Source: Caldilineaceae bacterium SB0664_bin_27 (GTDB lineage: Bacteria > Chloroflexota > Anaerolineae > Caldilineales > Caldilineaceae). Taken from it: DNA of 46,484 bases. Location: assembly GCA_009838625.1 (NCBI GenBank), contig VXRG01000007.1, positions 1-46,484 of the forward strand, in the 5' to 3' direction. Shown in pieces: positions 15,400-25,700 of this stretch (its first letter is position 1; the number at the start of each line of letters is the position of its first letter). The translations under genes and the position numbers were made by a program. The notes beneath the pieces were generated by a model. It ran no database searches. It was not told the DNA's origin and was given only the letters and a program-made list of their open reading frames with translations.

Positions 15400-16563
15400 G
15401 TGGTTAAGTTTTCGACGAAGCTCCATAGCAAAACACCATTAGCCTTTACACTATTGATTGTCTTGTCACTGGTTTTCAATTCCGGCATTGCCTATGCTGC
15501 CAATAATCGCAATGAGGTTGGGGAACCAGAAGAGTGTCAGGCGTCACTGGTGACTTTGGGGGAGGAACTCTGGGAGCATGTACCTGATTTGCCACAATTG
15601 CGTTGGAACTTTGGTCTCCCCGAAAAGGCAAAGCTCCTTTGGAATGCCTTCGTAGTTCTGCTTGACTCCATTTTTCCCGGTATAATTGAGGTCTTTCCAA
15701 AGGTGCCTGAATTGAGTTGGATGCTTGCTTGGCTGCCTGAAAGTTGGTTTGGCAACGACAGCTTGACTTCGGTGCCTGTCATTAGCCAGGCATCAGGAAC
15801 AGTAATTGGTCTAGTCCCCGTGGTTGGGCCCATTCTTGATGGGACAGCTATCGTTACTGCTAGGGACCAGATTACTGGTGAGTGTCTTTCACGAATGGCG
15901 CAGGGAGTGCTTCTAGCGAGCACTGGAGCCACGATGGTTTTTCCTGCTCTTTTGGCCGTGAAAGCCGGTCTGAAGGTAGGCAAGCCCCTTGCTAAGTTAC
16001 TGCCGGAGATTCCTGTCGATAAAGTTTCCAAGAGGCTTTGGGATATAGTTGAAGACCTCAAGGGCAGGTTAGGGAGGAATGTATCAAGACTTGAAGAAGT
16101 CAACGAAGTTGACGGGAAGTACCGCAAGACGCTTCGAATCTTTGGCAAAGGGGCAATATCCTCCGACGAACTCGCAACTAAATTGGGTCTCAAGACATTT
16201 ACGGAGAACAATTACAGAGAGGGTCTTATGCGGTTCACCGGGCGAAACAGTGAGGAGGTCCAGGGCCTGGAAGCGCATCATATTCTCCCTCAAGAATTCA
16301 GAGAGAGTTTCGAAAGAGCGGGGGTTGAGAATATACATGACCCTAGATTGCTTGCCTGGGTAGATGAAGAATCCCACAGGATGTGGAGCCACGACTACAG
16401 TGAGGCTTGGCGCGAATTCTTCATCGGAAACCAGAATCCGACTGCGGAAGAGATACTAAAGGAGGCACGTGAACTCTCAAGAGAATTCGATTTCTCCACT
16501 AATTTTGAAATCGCAGAGAATTGGTTGCCTGGATGGGTGCGATTGCCGTTTCAGAGAGACTGA
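15400..16563 (+). CDS. Sec-exported polymorphic-toxin-like protein, HNH-type C-terminus
   Basis: 387 residues from GTG 15400 (GGGAGG 9 bases upstream). Layout: Sec signal peptide (about 8-33, cleavage near AYA-AN); a Trp/Pro-rich segment (55-115); a pre-toxin-like linker (about 134-165, GLVPVVGPILDG...ITGECLS), the Gly/Pro-Val-Val-Gly plus TGE-LS pattern seen in bacterial polymorphic toxins; and a C-terminal domain with AHHILPQEFRESFERAG (AHH at 292-294), NIHDPR, and further His326 and His331. That His pattern fits the HNH/treble-clef nuclease toxins (AHH/DUF2380-like group, recalled from memory). Hand-counted samples are about 43-45% GC against about 63% in oppB, suggesting transfer. The next gene is a probable immunity protein. 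Nuclease activity is inferred. Confidence 0.72.
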   Translation: MVKFSTKLHSKTPLAFTLLIVLSLVFNSGIAYAANNRNEVGEPEECQASLVTLGEELWEHVPDLPQLRWNFGLPEKAKLLWNAFVVLLDSIFPGIIEVFPKVPELSWMLAWLPESWFGNDSLTSVPVISQASGTVIGLVPVVGPILDGTAIVTARDQITGECLSRMAQGVLLASTGATMVFPALLAVKAGLKVGKPLAKLLPEIPVDKVSKRLWDIVEDLKGRLGRNVSRLEEVNEVDGKYRKTLRIFGKGAISSDELATKLGLKTFTENNYREGLMRFTGRNSEEVQGLEAHHILPQEFRESFERAGVENIHDPRLLAWVDEESHRMWSHDYSEAWREFFIGNQNPTAEEILKEARELSREFDFSTNFEIAENWLPGWVRLPFQRD

Positions 16564-16574
16564 ACGAATTCAAG

Positions 16575-17198
16575 ATGAAGCCAAGCAAAGAACTACCAAA
16601 CCAGAATCTTTTCTTTGAGATTGCTGATCCCCTGAAGAGTCGACCTTTCAGACTTAGAAGTCGTCTTCCGGCTGAGTCGCTACCAGACCTCAAGCAGTTG
16701 GCGGCTCATTCCCAAGGCATGAAAGAAGTGTCTGCACCAATTCAGTTCGACGCTGTTCAGGGGAAGAATATAGATGACTTTCTGTGGACGCAGTTAGTGC
16801 GTCCTGCATGTGTTTTGAGCAGAGTCGTCAGGCTTCTTGAAGAAAATGGGATTGACGGCTGGTCGACCTACCCTGTCAAAGTCTATGACCCGGATGGTTT
16901 CATCGTGCCAGACTATCATGGGTTTGAGGTTTCGGGCCCTGCATATAAGGCGGATTATGACCGAAGTAATGTAATCGAAAAGCCACCGCCTGTGCCAAAG
17001 GGAAAGAGCTACCAGATATACAGGGGACTGTACTTCGATGAAAGCCAGTGGGATGGTAGCGATATGTTCTGGGTAGAAGGAGTCCACGTAGTCACGGAGA
17101 GAACGTATAGACTATTCCGGACCCACAAAGTTGGCAACGTGCGGTTTACTCCATTAGCCGAAAGAGAAACTAGAGTCCGGCACGTCCAGCGAGATTGA
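16575..17198 (+). CDS. Probable immunity protein (imm11/DUF1629-like)
   Basis: 207 residues starting at ATG 16575, 11 bases after the toxin-like gene. Upstream in-frame starts would run into that gene, so the short form is preferred although the ribosome-binding site is weak. No signal peptide or membrane helix, so cytoplasmic. The C-terminal third ([36 protein letters not shown]) matches the general form of imm11/DUF1629 immunity proteins, in which a WxGxDxF segment is followed by a strand-helix unit and a final FxPL. It shares the low GC of its partner. It would neutralise the toxin in the producing cell; this is inferred from order and similarity. Confidence 0.6.
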   Translation: MKPSKELPNQNLFFEIADPLKSRPFRLRSRLPAESLPDLKQLAAHSQGMKEVSAPIQFDAVQGKNIDDFLWTQLVRPACVLSRVVRLLEENGIDGWSTYPVKVYDPDGFIVPDYHGFEVSGPAYKADYDRSNVIEKPPPVPKGKSYQIYRGLYFDESQWDGSDMFWVEGVHVVTERTYRLFRTHKVGNVRFTPLAERETRVRHVQRD

Positions 17199-17259
17199 CC
17201 CTGCAATTGTTCACTGGACGTACCTCGAATTGTTGTCCAGGAGTACTCAATTTAGAAAC

Positions 17260-18384
<1,125 letters not shown>

Positions 18385-18398
18385 GATCGAGACGGAGA

Positions 18399-20267
18399 GT
18401 GGAGTTGGGCAGGGGCAGGTCTTTTCAAGTCGGTGGCAATGCATTTGCCGTTGTGCTTCGGGCCTGGACCCGGCCCATTCTTATTGTCTTGCTCCTGCTC
18501 GGTCTGCTCACATTCGGTACCGTGATCGCCGTCTTTGCATGGCCGCAACAGGCTACCGCCTCTGTCAGCGGCATCGTTACCGACGCCGATGGGCCGGTCT
18601 CCGGCGCTCTTGTCAGGGTGCAGACGACCGCGAATCATACCTATACCGACGAAAACGGTGGATTCACGATCCAAGGCGTTCCCACCGCTGAAAGCGTTAC
18701 ATTGGTGGCATGGGCGGAGGGGTACATTTTTGGCTGGACCGAGGCAACCGGAGGAGGCGGGGATGTCGCTATCGAGCTGCATCCCCACAATCGGGTCGAC
18801 AACTCTGTCTATGACTGGGAGCCTTCTGAGAACTGTGGAGAATGCCACCCGTCCTACGCAGAGTGGCAGCGAGACGCGCACAGCCAGTCTGCGGTTAACG
18901 TCCGCTTTCTGACAATGTACAACGGCACCGACGTCGAGGGAAACCGCAGCCGCAACAGCAACTATTACACCGGCCTGCCCCGCACCCGCGACCCCGACGA
19001 CCCCTACTTCGGTCCAGGCTTTAAGGTGGACTTTCCGAAGCGGGACGGAAACTGTGCGGCTTGCCATACTCCCATGGCATCCACCCTCGACGCAGACAAC
19101 AGCTGCGGATGGAACGGTTGCCATATGCAGGAGACGAGCGATGCCAGCGACGAACTGCCCGACGGTGTAAGCCCGAACGAGGCAGTTGGCGTGGCCGCTG
19201 AAGGGATCTCTTGTGACTTCTGCCACAAGATAGGCGCCGTGACATTCTATACCGACACTGTGCTGCCGGACCCGGCAATGCCTGGCATCCTCTCCCTCAC
19301 CCTCTACCGACCCAAATCCGGTGAGGACCTGCTGATGGGAACCGTCGATGACGTTGCCAGGCCAAAGGATAGCTTCAATCAGCTGCACCGGGAAAGTGCC
19401 TTCTGCGCGTCCTGTCACTATGGTGTTAATGACACCACTGAAATCTACAACTCCTACGGGGAGTGGCTTGAGAGCCCGTACAGTGATCCCGACACAGGCC
19501 AGACCTGCCAAAACTGTCACATGCCCGAGGCGCCGCGGCTGACATCCGGTATGGAGAGCCTCGTGCAGACGGCGGCCTGGCTGGAAAAGACCAGCGGCCG
19601 CACGCTGCCGGCCGGCCTTGGGAAGTTGGCGGAACGATCGCAGCGCAGCTACTTCGTTTACCCCGAAAAGGGAGGCCTGTTCCGGCAGTTGGACCAGATC
19701 CACCTGCACCAGATGCCCGGCGCGAACGACGAACAGTTCCTGAGAAGCGCGATCTCGCTGGAAGTAGCTGCTGAAATCGATGGTACCGATATTGTCGTGA
19801 ACACCGTGGTAAGCAATACCGGTGCCGGCCATCACTATCCGACCGGTTCGCCGTTGCGCCAGGTGCTCCTTGTCGTGCGGGCCACGGACAACGGCGGAGA
19901 AGAACTGGCACTGGTCGCAGGGGAAGTGCTGCCTGAATGGGCTGGCGACGTGGCAGGACTTGCCGGACAGGGCTACGCCAAGATCCTGCGCGACACATTG
20001 ACCGGTGAAGAACCGACCTTTTCCCACTGGCGAATGGTGGAATTGGTAGAGGACAGCCGTATTCCGGCACTGTCATCGAAGAACGGAGTTTTCCGCTTTG
20101 CTCTTCCAGACGGAGATAGCGCCCTGGGCAGCGAAGAGATCAATGTCGAAGTGAAGCTGATTTACCGCAGGGCGTTTCAGCAGCTGCAGCAGTGGAAGGG
20201 TTGGACTGATCCGGACATCCTCCTGGCTTCGGAGAGCATCGGTGTTGCTGGCTCGACAGATGATTGA
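18399..20267 (+). CDS. Membrane-anchored six-heme cytochrome c with CarboxypepD_reg domain
   Basis: 622 residues from GTG 18399, 14 bases after the oppC-like stop; other GTG/TTG starts nearby are possible. A signal-anchor helix (26-48) leads to a carboxypeptidase-regulatory-like beta-sandwich (about 55-128, [18 protein letters not shown]). A multiheme domain follows, with CGECH (146-150), CAACH (219-223), CGWNGCH (236-242, a CX4CH variant), CDFCH (272-276), CASCH (336-340) and CQNCH (370-374). The C-terminal part (about 430-600) contains [13 protein letters not shown], a beta-rich module found at the end of several multiheme cytochromes and possibly supplying a distal His ligand. It should act outside the membrane in electron transfer; no redox partner or heme-maturation gene is nearby. 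It sits inside the opp operon. Confidence 0.85.
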   Translation: MELGRGRSFQVGGNAFAVVLRAWTRPILIVLLLLGLLTFGTVIAVFAWPQQATASVSGIVTDADGPVSGALVRVQTTANHTYTDENGGFTIQGVPTAESVTLVAWAEGYIFGWTEATGGGGDVAIELHPHNRVDNSVYDWEPSENCGECHPSYAEWQRDAHSQSAVNVRFLTMYNGTDVEGNRSRNSNYYTGLPRTRDPDDPYFGPGFKVDFPKRDGNCAACHTPMASTLDADNSCGWNGCHMQETSDASDELPDGVSPNEAVGVAAEGISCDFCHKIGAVTFYTDTVLPDPAMPGILSLTLYRPKSGEDLLMGTVDDVARPKDSFNQLHRESAFCASCHYGVNDTTEIYNSYGEWLESPYSDPDTGQTCQNCHMPEAPRLTSGMESLVQTAAWLEKTSGRTLPAGLGKLAERSQRSYFVYPEKGGLFRQLDQIHLHQMPGANDEQFLRSAISLEVAAEIDGTDIVVNTVVSNTGAGHHYPTGSPLRQVLLVVRATDNGGEELALVAGEVLPEWAGDVAGLAGQGYAKILRDTLTGEEPTFSHWRMVELVEDSRIPALSSKNGVFRFALPDGDSALGSEEINVEVKLIYRRAFQQLQQWKGWTDPDILLASESIGVAGSTDD

Positions 20268-20287
20268 CGCTACCGCATAGGAAACAA

Positions 20288-21310
20288 ATGGAAGAAACTC
20301 TGCTTGAAGTTAACGATTTGAAACAGTGGTTCCCAATTCGCAAGGGATTCCTGCAACGTATCGTCGGCCATGTCAAAGCCGTCGACGGCGTTAGCTTCGC
20401 GATAAACCGAAATGAGGCTTTAGGCCTGGTGGGAGAGAGTGGCTCCGGCAAGACCACTGTAGGTCGAGCCGTTCTGCGGCTTTACGATCCGACGGCCGGC
20501 GAAATCTGGTACACTTCATCGGACGGAGAGCGCATCGATATCGCAAATATCGACCAGGCGGATATGAAGCCGTTGCGAAAAGAGATGCGCATGATCTTTC
20601 AGGACCCTTTCAGTTCGCTGAACCCGCGACTGACCGTGAAAGACCTCATCGGAGAGCCGCTCATCATTCACAAGGAAGCCTCCGGGCGCCAACTCGAGGA
20701 CAGGGTTTCCGACCTGATGACTGCGGTCGGACTGGATCCCAACTACATGCGCCGCTATCCCCACGAGTTCTCCGGCGGGCAGAGGCAGCGAATCGGCCTC
20801 GCGCGCACGCTTGCTCTCAGGCCGCGACTGATAATCGCCGACGAGCCGGTTTCGGCGCTGGACGTGTCGATTCAAGCTCAGGTGTTGAACCTGCTCCAGG
20901 AATTGAAGGACGAACTGGGACTCACCTATCTCTTCATAGCCCACGATCTCTCCGTCGTCGAGCACATGTGCGACCGGATTGCCGTCATGTACGTTGGACG
21001 TCTGGTGGAGATTGCCGATTCTGATACGCTGCTCAGGCGACCTCTACACCCTTATACCGAGGCACTGGTTTCTGCCATCCCGCCGGCCGACCCGGAGATC
21101 AAGCTGAACCGCATCATCCTGGAGGGCGACATTCCCAGTCCCGCCAATCCTCCGTCAGGGTGCGTTTTTCATCCACGTTGCCTGTACGCGCAGGAACAGT
21201 GTACGCAAGAGGAACCCCACCTGGAAGAGATTGAGCCGGGCCACTTCGCCAGCTGTCATTTTGCCAGCGAGCTCACTCTGCAGGGGATCGGAGACGTGGA
21301 ACGAGCATGA
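20288..21310 (+). CDS. Oligopeptide-type ABC transporter ATPase (OppF/DppF)
   Basis: 340 residues from ATG 20288 (AGGAAA about 5 bases upstream); an in-frame TTG at 20264 overlapping the cytochrome stop is the alternative. Second ATPase of the importer. Walker [11 protein letters not shown]-loop [11 protein letters not shown], signature FSGGQRQR, Walker B LIIADEP, and switch His in FIAHDLS are intact. The C-terminal oligopeptide domain has the Cys-rich [16 protein letters not shown] block. Its last bases overlap the DUF4870-like gene as ATGA, so the operon extends one gene further. Confidence 0.94.
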   Translation: MEETLLEVNDLKQWFPIRKGFLQRIVGHVKAVDGVSFAINRNEALGLVGESGSGKTTVGRAVLRLYDPTAGEIWYTSSDGERIDIANIDQADMKPLRKEMRMIFQDPFSSLNPRLTVKDLIGEPLIIHKEASGRQLEDRVSDLMTAVGLDPNYMRRYPHEFSGGQRQRIGLARTLALRPRLIIADEPVSALDVSIQAQVLNLLQELKDELGLTYLFIAHDLSVVEHMCDRIAVMYVGRLVEIADSDTLLRRPLHPYTEALVSAIPPADPEIKLNRIILEGDIPSPANPPSGCVFHPRCLYAQEQCTQEEPHLEEIEPGHFASCHFASELTLQGIGDVERA

Positions 21311-21663
21311 GCGAATCCCGGAGCGGAGGGATAAACATCGACGCCGCGCTGCTGGCCTATCTGCTGCCTGTACTGGGTCCGGCCTACATTCTGGTGCTGC
21401 GCAAAGACGATGAGTTTTCCCGTTATCACGCGTTGCAGTCACTGTCAATCGTTGCGGCTCTGATTCTGGCCCCTGCAGTATGGATAATATTTTCCTGGCT
21501 CGTCTCTCTTCTGCCGTTTGGCGGGGTCGTCGCAGCCTACGTATTCGCCCTTGTGGTCGCTGTCTACTTGGCGGTGGTCGTGGCCTGGGTTGTGGGAATC
21601 GTCAATGCACTTCGCGCACGGCGTTCTCCCGTCCCATTTTTTGGGCGAATTCTGAGAGTCTGA
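21307..21663 (+). CDS. DUF4870-family small membrane protein
   Basis: 118 residues; the ATG overlaps the oppF-like TGA (ATGA). Layout matches DUF4870/Tic20-like proteins: [33 protein letters not shown] near the N-terminus, then two or three hydrophobic helices and a short basic tail ([16 protein letters not shown]). Members are widespread small membrane proteins of undefined function. Translational coupling suggests co-expression with the importer, not necessarily a shared role. No terminator with a T-tract is evident downstream. Confidence 0.8.
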   Translation: MSESRSGGINIDAALLAYLLPVLGPAYILVLRKDDEFSRYHALQSLSIVAALILAPAVWIIFSWLVSLLPFGGVVAAYVFALVVAVYLAVVVAWVVGIVNALRARRSPVPFFGRILRV

Positions 21664-21836
21664 AGGATCTTCAGTTGGGATCTTAGTCAGGTCTGGTGCT
21701 ATGATCCGGATTGACTCTTGAACTGCCGGTCCCCTGTGTCATTTCCGCTTTCAAGTGCAGTGGTATCTGAAATCGGGAATCACCATTTGTGGGCTAGTCG
21801 GCAGCTAATGAACTGTTCACACGTGGAGGCACCCAA

Positions 21837-23237
21837 TTGACCAAGATAACATTCATCGGTGCGGGCAGCTTTGGCTTTACCCGAAAGCTGGTCAAAGATG
21901 TACTCACGTTTCCTCTTCTTGAGGACGCAACCATCTGTTTGATGGACATCGATCCATCCAAGCTCAACTACATCGAGCAGGCCGTGCGGCGCATCATTCG
22001 CGAGGGTGGGTATCCCGCCAGTGTGGAGACCACGGTCAGCCGCGAGGAAGCCCTGGAAGGCGCCGACTACGTTATCGTCACTATCCTTGTCGGCCAGACC
22101 GACGTCTGGCGCACCGATATCGAGATTCCGAAGAAATATGGCATAGACACAAACATCGGCGATACGCGCGGTCCTTCCGGCATCTTCCGCTCCATGCGCA
22201 CGACACCGGTGATGGTAGACATTGCTCGCGACATGGAACGGCTCTGCCCCGATGCGGTGATGCTCAACTACACCAACCCGATGGTCATAAACTGCCGGGC
22301 GATTCAGAAGGAGACCGCTATCGTCGCTACCGGCCTTTGCCACAGCGTGCAGGGCACGGCGAGTATGCTCGCGCGCTGGATCGGGGCTCCGGTCGACGAG
22401 ATTACCTACACATGCGCCGGAATAAACCACATGGCCTGGTATTTGACCTATGAATGGAATGGCGAGGATGCCTACCCATTGATCCGCAAGGCCATAACCG
22501 AGAGGGCCGAGGTCTACAACGAGGAGCAGGTTCGCAATGAGATGTTCCTGCACCTCGACTATTACCCGACGGAGTCCAGCGGCCATCATTCGGAGTACAA
22601 CCCCTGGTTCCGCAAGCGCCCGGACCTGATCGAAAAGTACTGCACGCACGGCACCGGCTGGAATCCCGGCGAATACGCCTACGTCCTCAAACATTATTCA
22701 GCCCGGGAAGATGACTGGGAAGAGCAGATTCGCGCCTGGCTCGACGACGAGGCCCCACTGAATCTTACCCGGGGATACGAGTACGCAGCCTACATCATTA
22801 ACGCCCTTGAAGGGGGCGATCCGTTCCAGTTCAATGGCAACATGCCCAATGGCGACAGCGCGACGCCGCTTGTGGACAATCTGCCGGTCGAAGCCTGCGT
22901 CGAGATTCCGGTGTGGGCCAGCAACAAGGGATTGGAGAGTGTTCGGGTCGGCCCGCTTCCTGCGTCAGTTGCGATGCTGACGGGCCTTAGTGCGCAGATT
23001 GAGGAAATGGCGGTTGAAGGGATTATCGAAGGCGATCCCCGCAAGATCTTTCAGGCAATTCTGCACGATCCGTTGACAACAGCAGTGCTATCGATGGCAG
23101 AAATCAGAGATATGGTCAATGAAATGTTCGCAGCCAATATCGAACACCTTCCGACATTCTCCAACTACGAAGTCGAAGGGGACAGGCCGATGCGGCTGCT
23201 GAACGAGTCCAAGCCGGAGCCCGTTTCGGCCGATTGA
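21837..23237 (+). CDS. Glycoside hydrolase family 4, alpha-galactosidase-like
   Basis: 466 residues; start is TTG 21837, supported by GGAGG 7 bases upstream and by the FIGAGS motif beginning at residue 6. GH4 enzymes use NAD and a divalent metal and cleave glycosides by transient oxidation and elimination. Visible: Rossmann GAGS (8-11), NYTNPM (144-149), the GLCHSVQGT metal motif with Cys168 and His169, and GINHMAWYL with His198. The CHSV form is, from memory, the one found in MelA-type alpha-galactosidases, while CHGx marks glucuronidases and CNxP phospho-beta-glucosidases. Close relatives act on galacturonides, so substrate remains open. Cytoplasmic; forms a pair with the downstream NIPSNAP gene. 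Confidence 0.88.
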   Translation: MTKITFIGAGSFGFTRKLVKDVLTFPLLEDATICLMDIDPSKLNYIEQAVRRIIREGGYPASVETTVSREEALEGADYVIVTILVGQTDVWRTDIEIPKKYGIDTNIGDTRGPSGIFRSMRTTPVMVDIARDMERLCPDAVMLNYTNPMVINCRAIQKETAIVATGLCHSVQGTASMLARWIGAPVDEITYTCAGINHMAWYLTYEWNGEDAYPLIRKAITERAEVYNEEQVRNEMFLHLDYYPTESSGHHSEYNPWFRKRPDLIEKYCTHGTGWNPGEYAYVLKHYSAREDDWEEQIRAWLDDEAPLNLTRGYEYAAYIINALEGGDPFQFNGNMPNGDSATPLVDNLPVEACVEIPVWASNKGLESVRVGPLPASVAMLTGLSAQIEEMAVEGIIEGDPRKIFQAILHDPLTTAVLSMAEIRDMVNEMFAANIEHLPTFSNYEVEGDRPMRLLNESKPEPVSAD

Positions 23238-23272
23238 AGGATCCGATCACCAGGAAACGAGGAGACAAACCC

Positions 23273-23593
23273 ATGTTGTACGAGTACAGGATTTACGAGT
23301 GTCACCCGGGCAAACGCGACGCTTGGGTAGAGTACATGGAAAACGTGATTATCCCCTTCCAAGTGTCGAAGGGAATGGTCGTGGCCGGCTCTTTCATCGA
23401 CGAGGAGGATGACAACTGCTACGTCTGGATGCGCCGCTTCGACGATGAGGCTGACAGGGAAGCGCTCTACGAGGCCGTTTACCAGTCCGACGGCTGGATG
23501 AACGAGATTGCGCCCAATATTCCCGATATGCTTAACAGGGAGACGATAAAGGTTCAGCGTCTCGTCCCGACCCCGAAATCCGTGATCAACTAG
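23273..23593 (+). CDS. NIPSNAP family protein
   Basis: 106 residues of ferredoxin-like alpha+beta fold. Start chosen as ATG 23273 (MLYEYRIYEC), the typical NIPSNAP opening, with GAGGAG 7-8 bases upstream; the longer frame only adds a basic tail overlapping the GH4 gene. Conserved-looking blocks are YRIYECHPGKRDAW, WMRRFDDEADREALYEAVYQSDGW and a C-terminal RLVPTPKS. Bacterial NIPSNAP proteins are usually small dimeric proteins of unknown enzymatic role, often next to sugar or aromatic catabolic genes, as here beside GH4. Confidence 0.88.
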   Translation: MLYEYRIYECHPGKRDAWVEYMENVIIPFQVSKGMVVAGSFIDEEDDNCYVWMRRFDDEADREALYEAVYQSDGWMNEIAPNIPDMLNRETIKVQRLVPTPKSVIN

Positions 23594-23651
23594 AGGAAAC
23601 GCCAGCTGGAGTAGTCAGTCCGTTCCTTCGAACAGTATACCTCTTCAAAAC

Positions 23652-23687
23652 AGGGCCGGCTCTTCTGTCCGCAGAACCGGCCCTTTT
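23652..23687 (+). terminator. Strong intrinsic terminator, possibly bidirectional
   Basis: Outer stem AGGGCCGG (23652-23659) with CCGGCCCT (23677-23684), inner stem TTCTG/CAGAA around loop TCCG, a three-base bulge, then TTT. The opposite strand has CAAAA before the stem, giving a T-rich tail the other way. It separates the GH4/NIPSNAP genes from the convergent transglutaminase gene. Confidence 0.85.
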
Positions 23688-23706
23688 CATGCCGAAGACC
23701 TGCGTT

Positions 23707-24678
23707 CTACTGCTGTTGTTGCTCCTGCTCAGAGCGCAGACGCGTTCCTCTTTCCGCTTCGACAATCTCTCTGGTCGTGATGTGCCCATTGTCGAGCAAA
23801 TCGTGAGGGATTTCCTCATCCTCGGTTTCAGAGATGTGAACCCCAACGGTCAATTCACTTCGTGCATTACCCTTATAGGTCCCTCTGGTGGGCGGCACAT
23901 CGGCGTAGTCCCGGCCAACAGCGATGCGAATGTGTTTATCGCTGACAACTGAATTATTGGTGGGATCAAGCCCTATCCAACCTGTCGAGGGTAGGAAGAC
24001 CTCCACCCAGGCATGTGATGCCCCCGAAAGCTCCTTTTCCTTTTTCCTCTCAGGATCAAGAAAGACGTAGCCGCTGATGTAGCGAGCGGGGATCCCGACC
24101 TCACGCAGCAGGGCGATCATGATGTGACTGAAGTCTTGGCAAACCCCGCGACGGTTTTGCAGAGCAGTGTCAATAGGTGAATCCACGGCTGTACTCAGCG
24201 GGGTATAATCGACTGTGGCGTGAATCCTCTCATTCAGGTTGAAGAGAGCGGTCAGAGGGTCCTTGTCCTGACCGAATCCAATCTCCTCGGCGAAATCCGC
24301 AAGTAAAGAGGTGGGGCGCGCGAACGTGCTGGGCCTCAGCCAGTCCCAGTGATGGCCGGTCGCGGCGACCGCTGCCAGCTCCTTCCACTCCGAAGATCCC
24401 AGGCTCTCCGGCAGAGGATCTGACTCCTGGACCATAACCAGCGTCTGGGCACGCAACAGCAATTCGGAGTGGCTCCTGGGAATATCAAAATAATGAATTG
24501 CATTCTGCATGCAGTCGCTCGTCGACAGCACCTGTGCGTGAGGCCAAACTTCCAACCGGAAGTTCAGGCATCGCTGCTGGCGGTCGGTGCGGGGCTGCAT
24601 GCGCACCTCCATCGTGCTCTCACTGACTTCGGAACTGTAGCGATACCGTGTGTGGTGGTGAATAGTGTAGTATTTCAT
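23707..24678 (-). CDS. Transglutaminase-like cysteine protease-fold protein
   Basis: 323 residues from ATG 24678 (MKYYTIHHHTRYRYSSEVSES), the characteristic opening of bacterial transglutaminase-like proteins with an N-terminal beta domain. The core triad is visible: Cys180 in RRGVCQDFSH, His222 in GASHAWVEVF and Asp238 in GLDPTN. It likely acts as a peptidase or amide-bond enzyme on peptides made by its neighbours. Third gene of the widespread trio ATP-grasp, alpha-E, transglutaminase, which runs 27194 to 23707 with 22-base gaps at both junctions. The C-terminus is a low-complexity Glu/Gln tail. No signal peptide, so cytoplasmic. Confidence 0.92.
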   Translation of the reverse strand: MKYYTIHHHTRYRYSSEVSESTMEVRMQPRTDRQQRCLNFRLEVWPHAQVLSTSDCMQNAIHYFDIPRSHSELLLRAQTLVMVQESDPLPESLGSSEWKELAAVAATGHHWDWLRPSTFARPTSLLADFAEEIGFGQDKDPLTALFNLNERIHATVDYTPLSTAVDSPIDTALQNRRGVCQDFSHIMIALLREVGIPARYISGYVFLDPERKKEKELSGASHAWVEVFLPSTGWIGLDPTNNSVVSDKHIRIAVGRDYADVPPTRGTYKGNARSELTVGVHISETEDEEIPHDLLDNGHITTREIVEAERGTRLRSEQEQQQQ

Positions 24679-24700
24679 TTGACTTGTTACAGTAGGACTG

Positions 24701-25678
24701 TTACGAAAACTCCTCTTCAATCGTATAGTTGAAATAGGCATCATAGAGGGCGTCGTGAATCTGATTGCAGCTGTCCATGACGCCGGAAATAAAGGAGTTT
24801 GCCCCGATTTCGGCTACATCCTCTATCTGACTGTACTGCAGATTGGCCTGAAGCTTACCTGAAATTCGGTGCAGGTCACCTGCGCGACGTGTCTCAGTTG
24901 CGCCGGCCAACTGCCTTAACAGGGTGGCCATCTGGTCTACATTGAATCGTACCGAGTTGGGGAGATATGGGTTGAGCAACAGGAACGACGTTACCTGGCG
25001 CGTTTCAGGCCGGGGGTCGTAAACCCTACAGTACGATTCGAAGGAGTTGAGGGCACGAAGAACGCCGATTCCATTTAGAGGATCGACCGTCTCCAACCGC
25101 TCCCCTCCATCTGTGCCAAAATGAATGAAGTGGGCCTGCAGCAGAGAGCAGACGGAAAAAACCCGCTCCAGGTGTCCCCCGATCTGAATGAACAGCCACC
25201 CTTCGTCGTGCAAGAGCGAAGATAGGGCCAAACCCTGAAAGAGTGAGACACTGCTCTCCAGCTCGCGGAAGAAGTTGTCGCGCTCATCGTGCCAGTTCTG
25301 GTGTCCTTGCCACGCGTGCAGGCGCAAATAAAGCCGGTTCATGTGTTCCCAGAGCTGGCTGCTGAGCTGGGAGCGTACCGTACGTGCGTTTGACCTGGCC
25401 AGGTTGATACAGCCCGAAATCGAAGTCTGGTTATCGGCGTCGAACGTGAGATTGTGGGCCATTTGCAGGGCCGCCTCACTATCCACCACGCCGTTCTTCA
25501 TGGCAGGCGGCGGCTGACGTAGCGCAGCGAAGAACTGCTGCCAACCCCGATCGTTGCCATGCTGGGCGGCCTGGCCGACCATGAAGTTCAGGCGGACCCT
25601 GAGTAGACGAATCGTGTTTTCCGCTCTCTCCATGTACCGTCCGATCCAGTACATGCTGTCGGCAGATCTCGAAAGCAT
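24701..25678 (-). CDS. Alpha-E domain protein (DUF403)
   Basis: 325 residues from ATG 25678 (MLSRSADSMYWIGRYMERAENTIRLL, the family's diagnostic N-terminus). All-helical alpha-E domain, biochemically uncharacterised in most species but almost always encoded beside a circularly permuted ATP-grasp and a transglutaminase. That association suggests a role in making or modifying a peptide or amide. Helical blocks with conserved Glu and Arg (SSVSLFQGLALSSLLHDEGWLFIQIGGHLER) match the family. The upstream in-frame extension to 25741 overlaps the ATP-grasp stop region and is judged non-coding. Confidence 0.92.
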   Translation of the reverse strand: MLSRSADSMYWIGRYMERAENTIRLLRVRLNFMVGQAAQHGNDRGWQQFFAALRQPPPAMKNGVVDSEAALQMAHNLTFDADNQTSISGCINLARSNARTVRSQLSSQLWEHMNRLYLRLHAWQGHQNWHDERDNFFRELESSVSLFQGLALSSLLHDEGWLFIQIGGHLERVFSVCSLLQAHFIHFGTDGGERLETVDPLNGIGVLRALNSFESYCRVYDPRPETRQVTSFLLLNPYLPNSVRFNVDQMATLLRQLAGATETRRAGDLHRISGKLQANLQYSQIEDVAEIGANSFISGVMDSCNQIHDALYDAYFNYTIEEEFS

Positions 25679-25700
25679 TAGCGCACTTCCTGTATTGGGT

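Noticed and set aside
15327..17259. Target-site duplication flanking the toxin cassette
   Set aside because: Only a shared GTTGTC word was seen on both sides; too short to claim an insertion mechanism.
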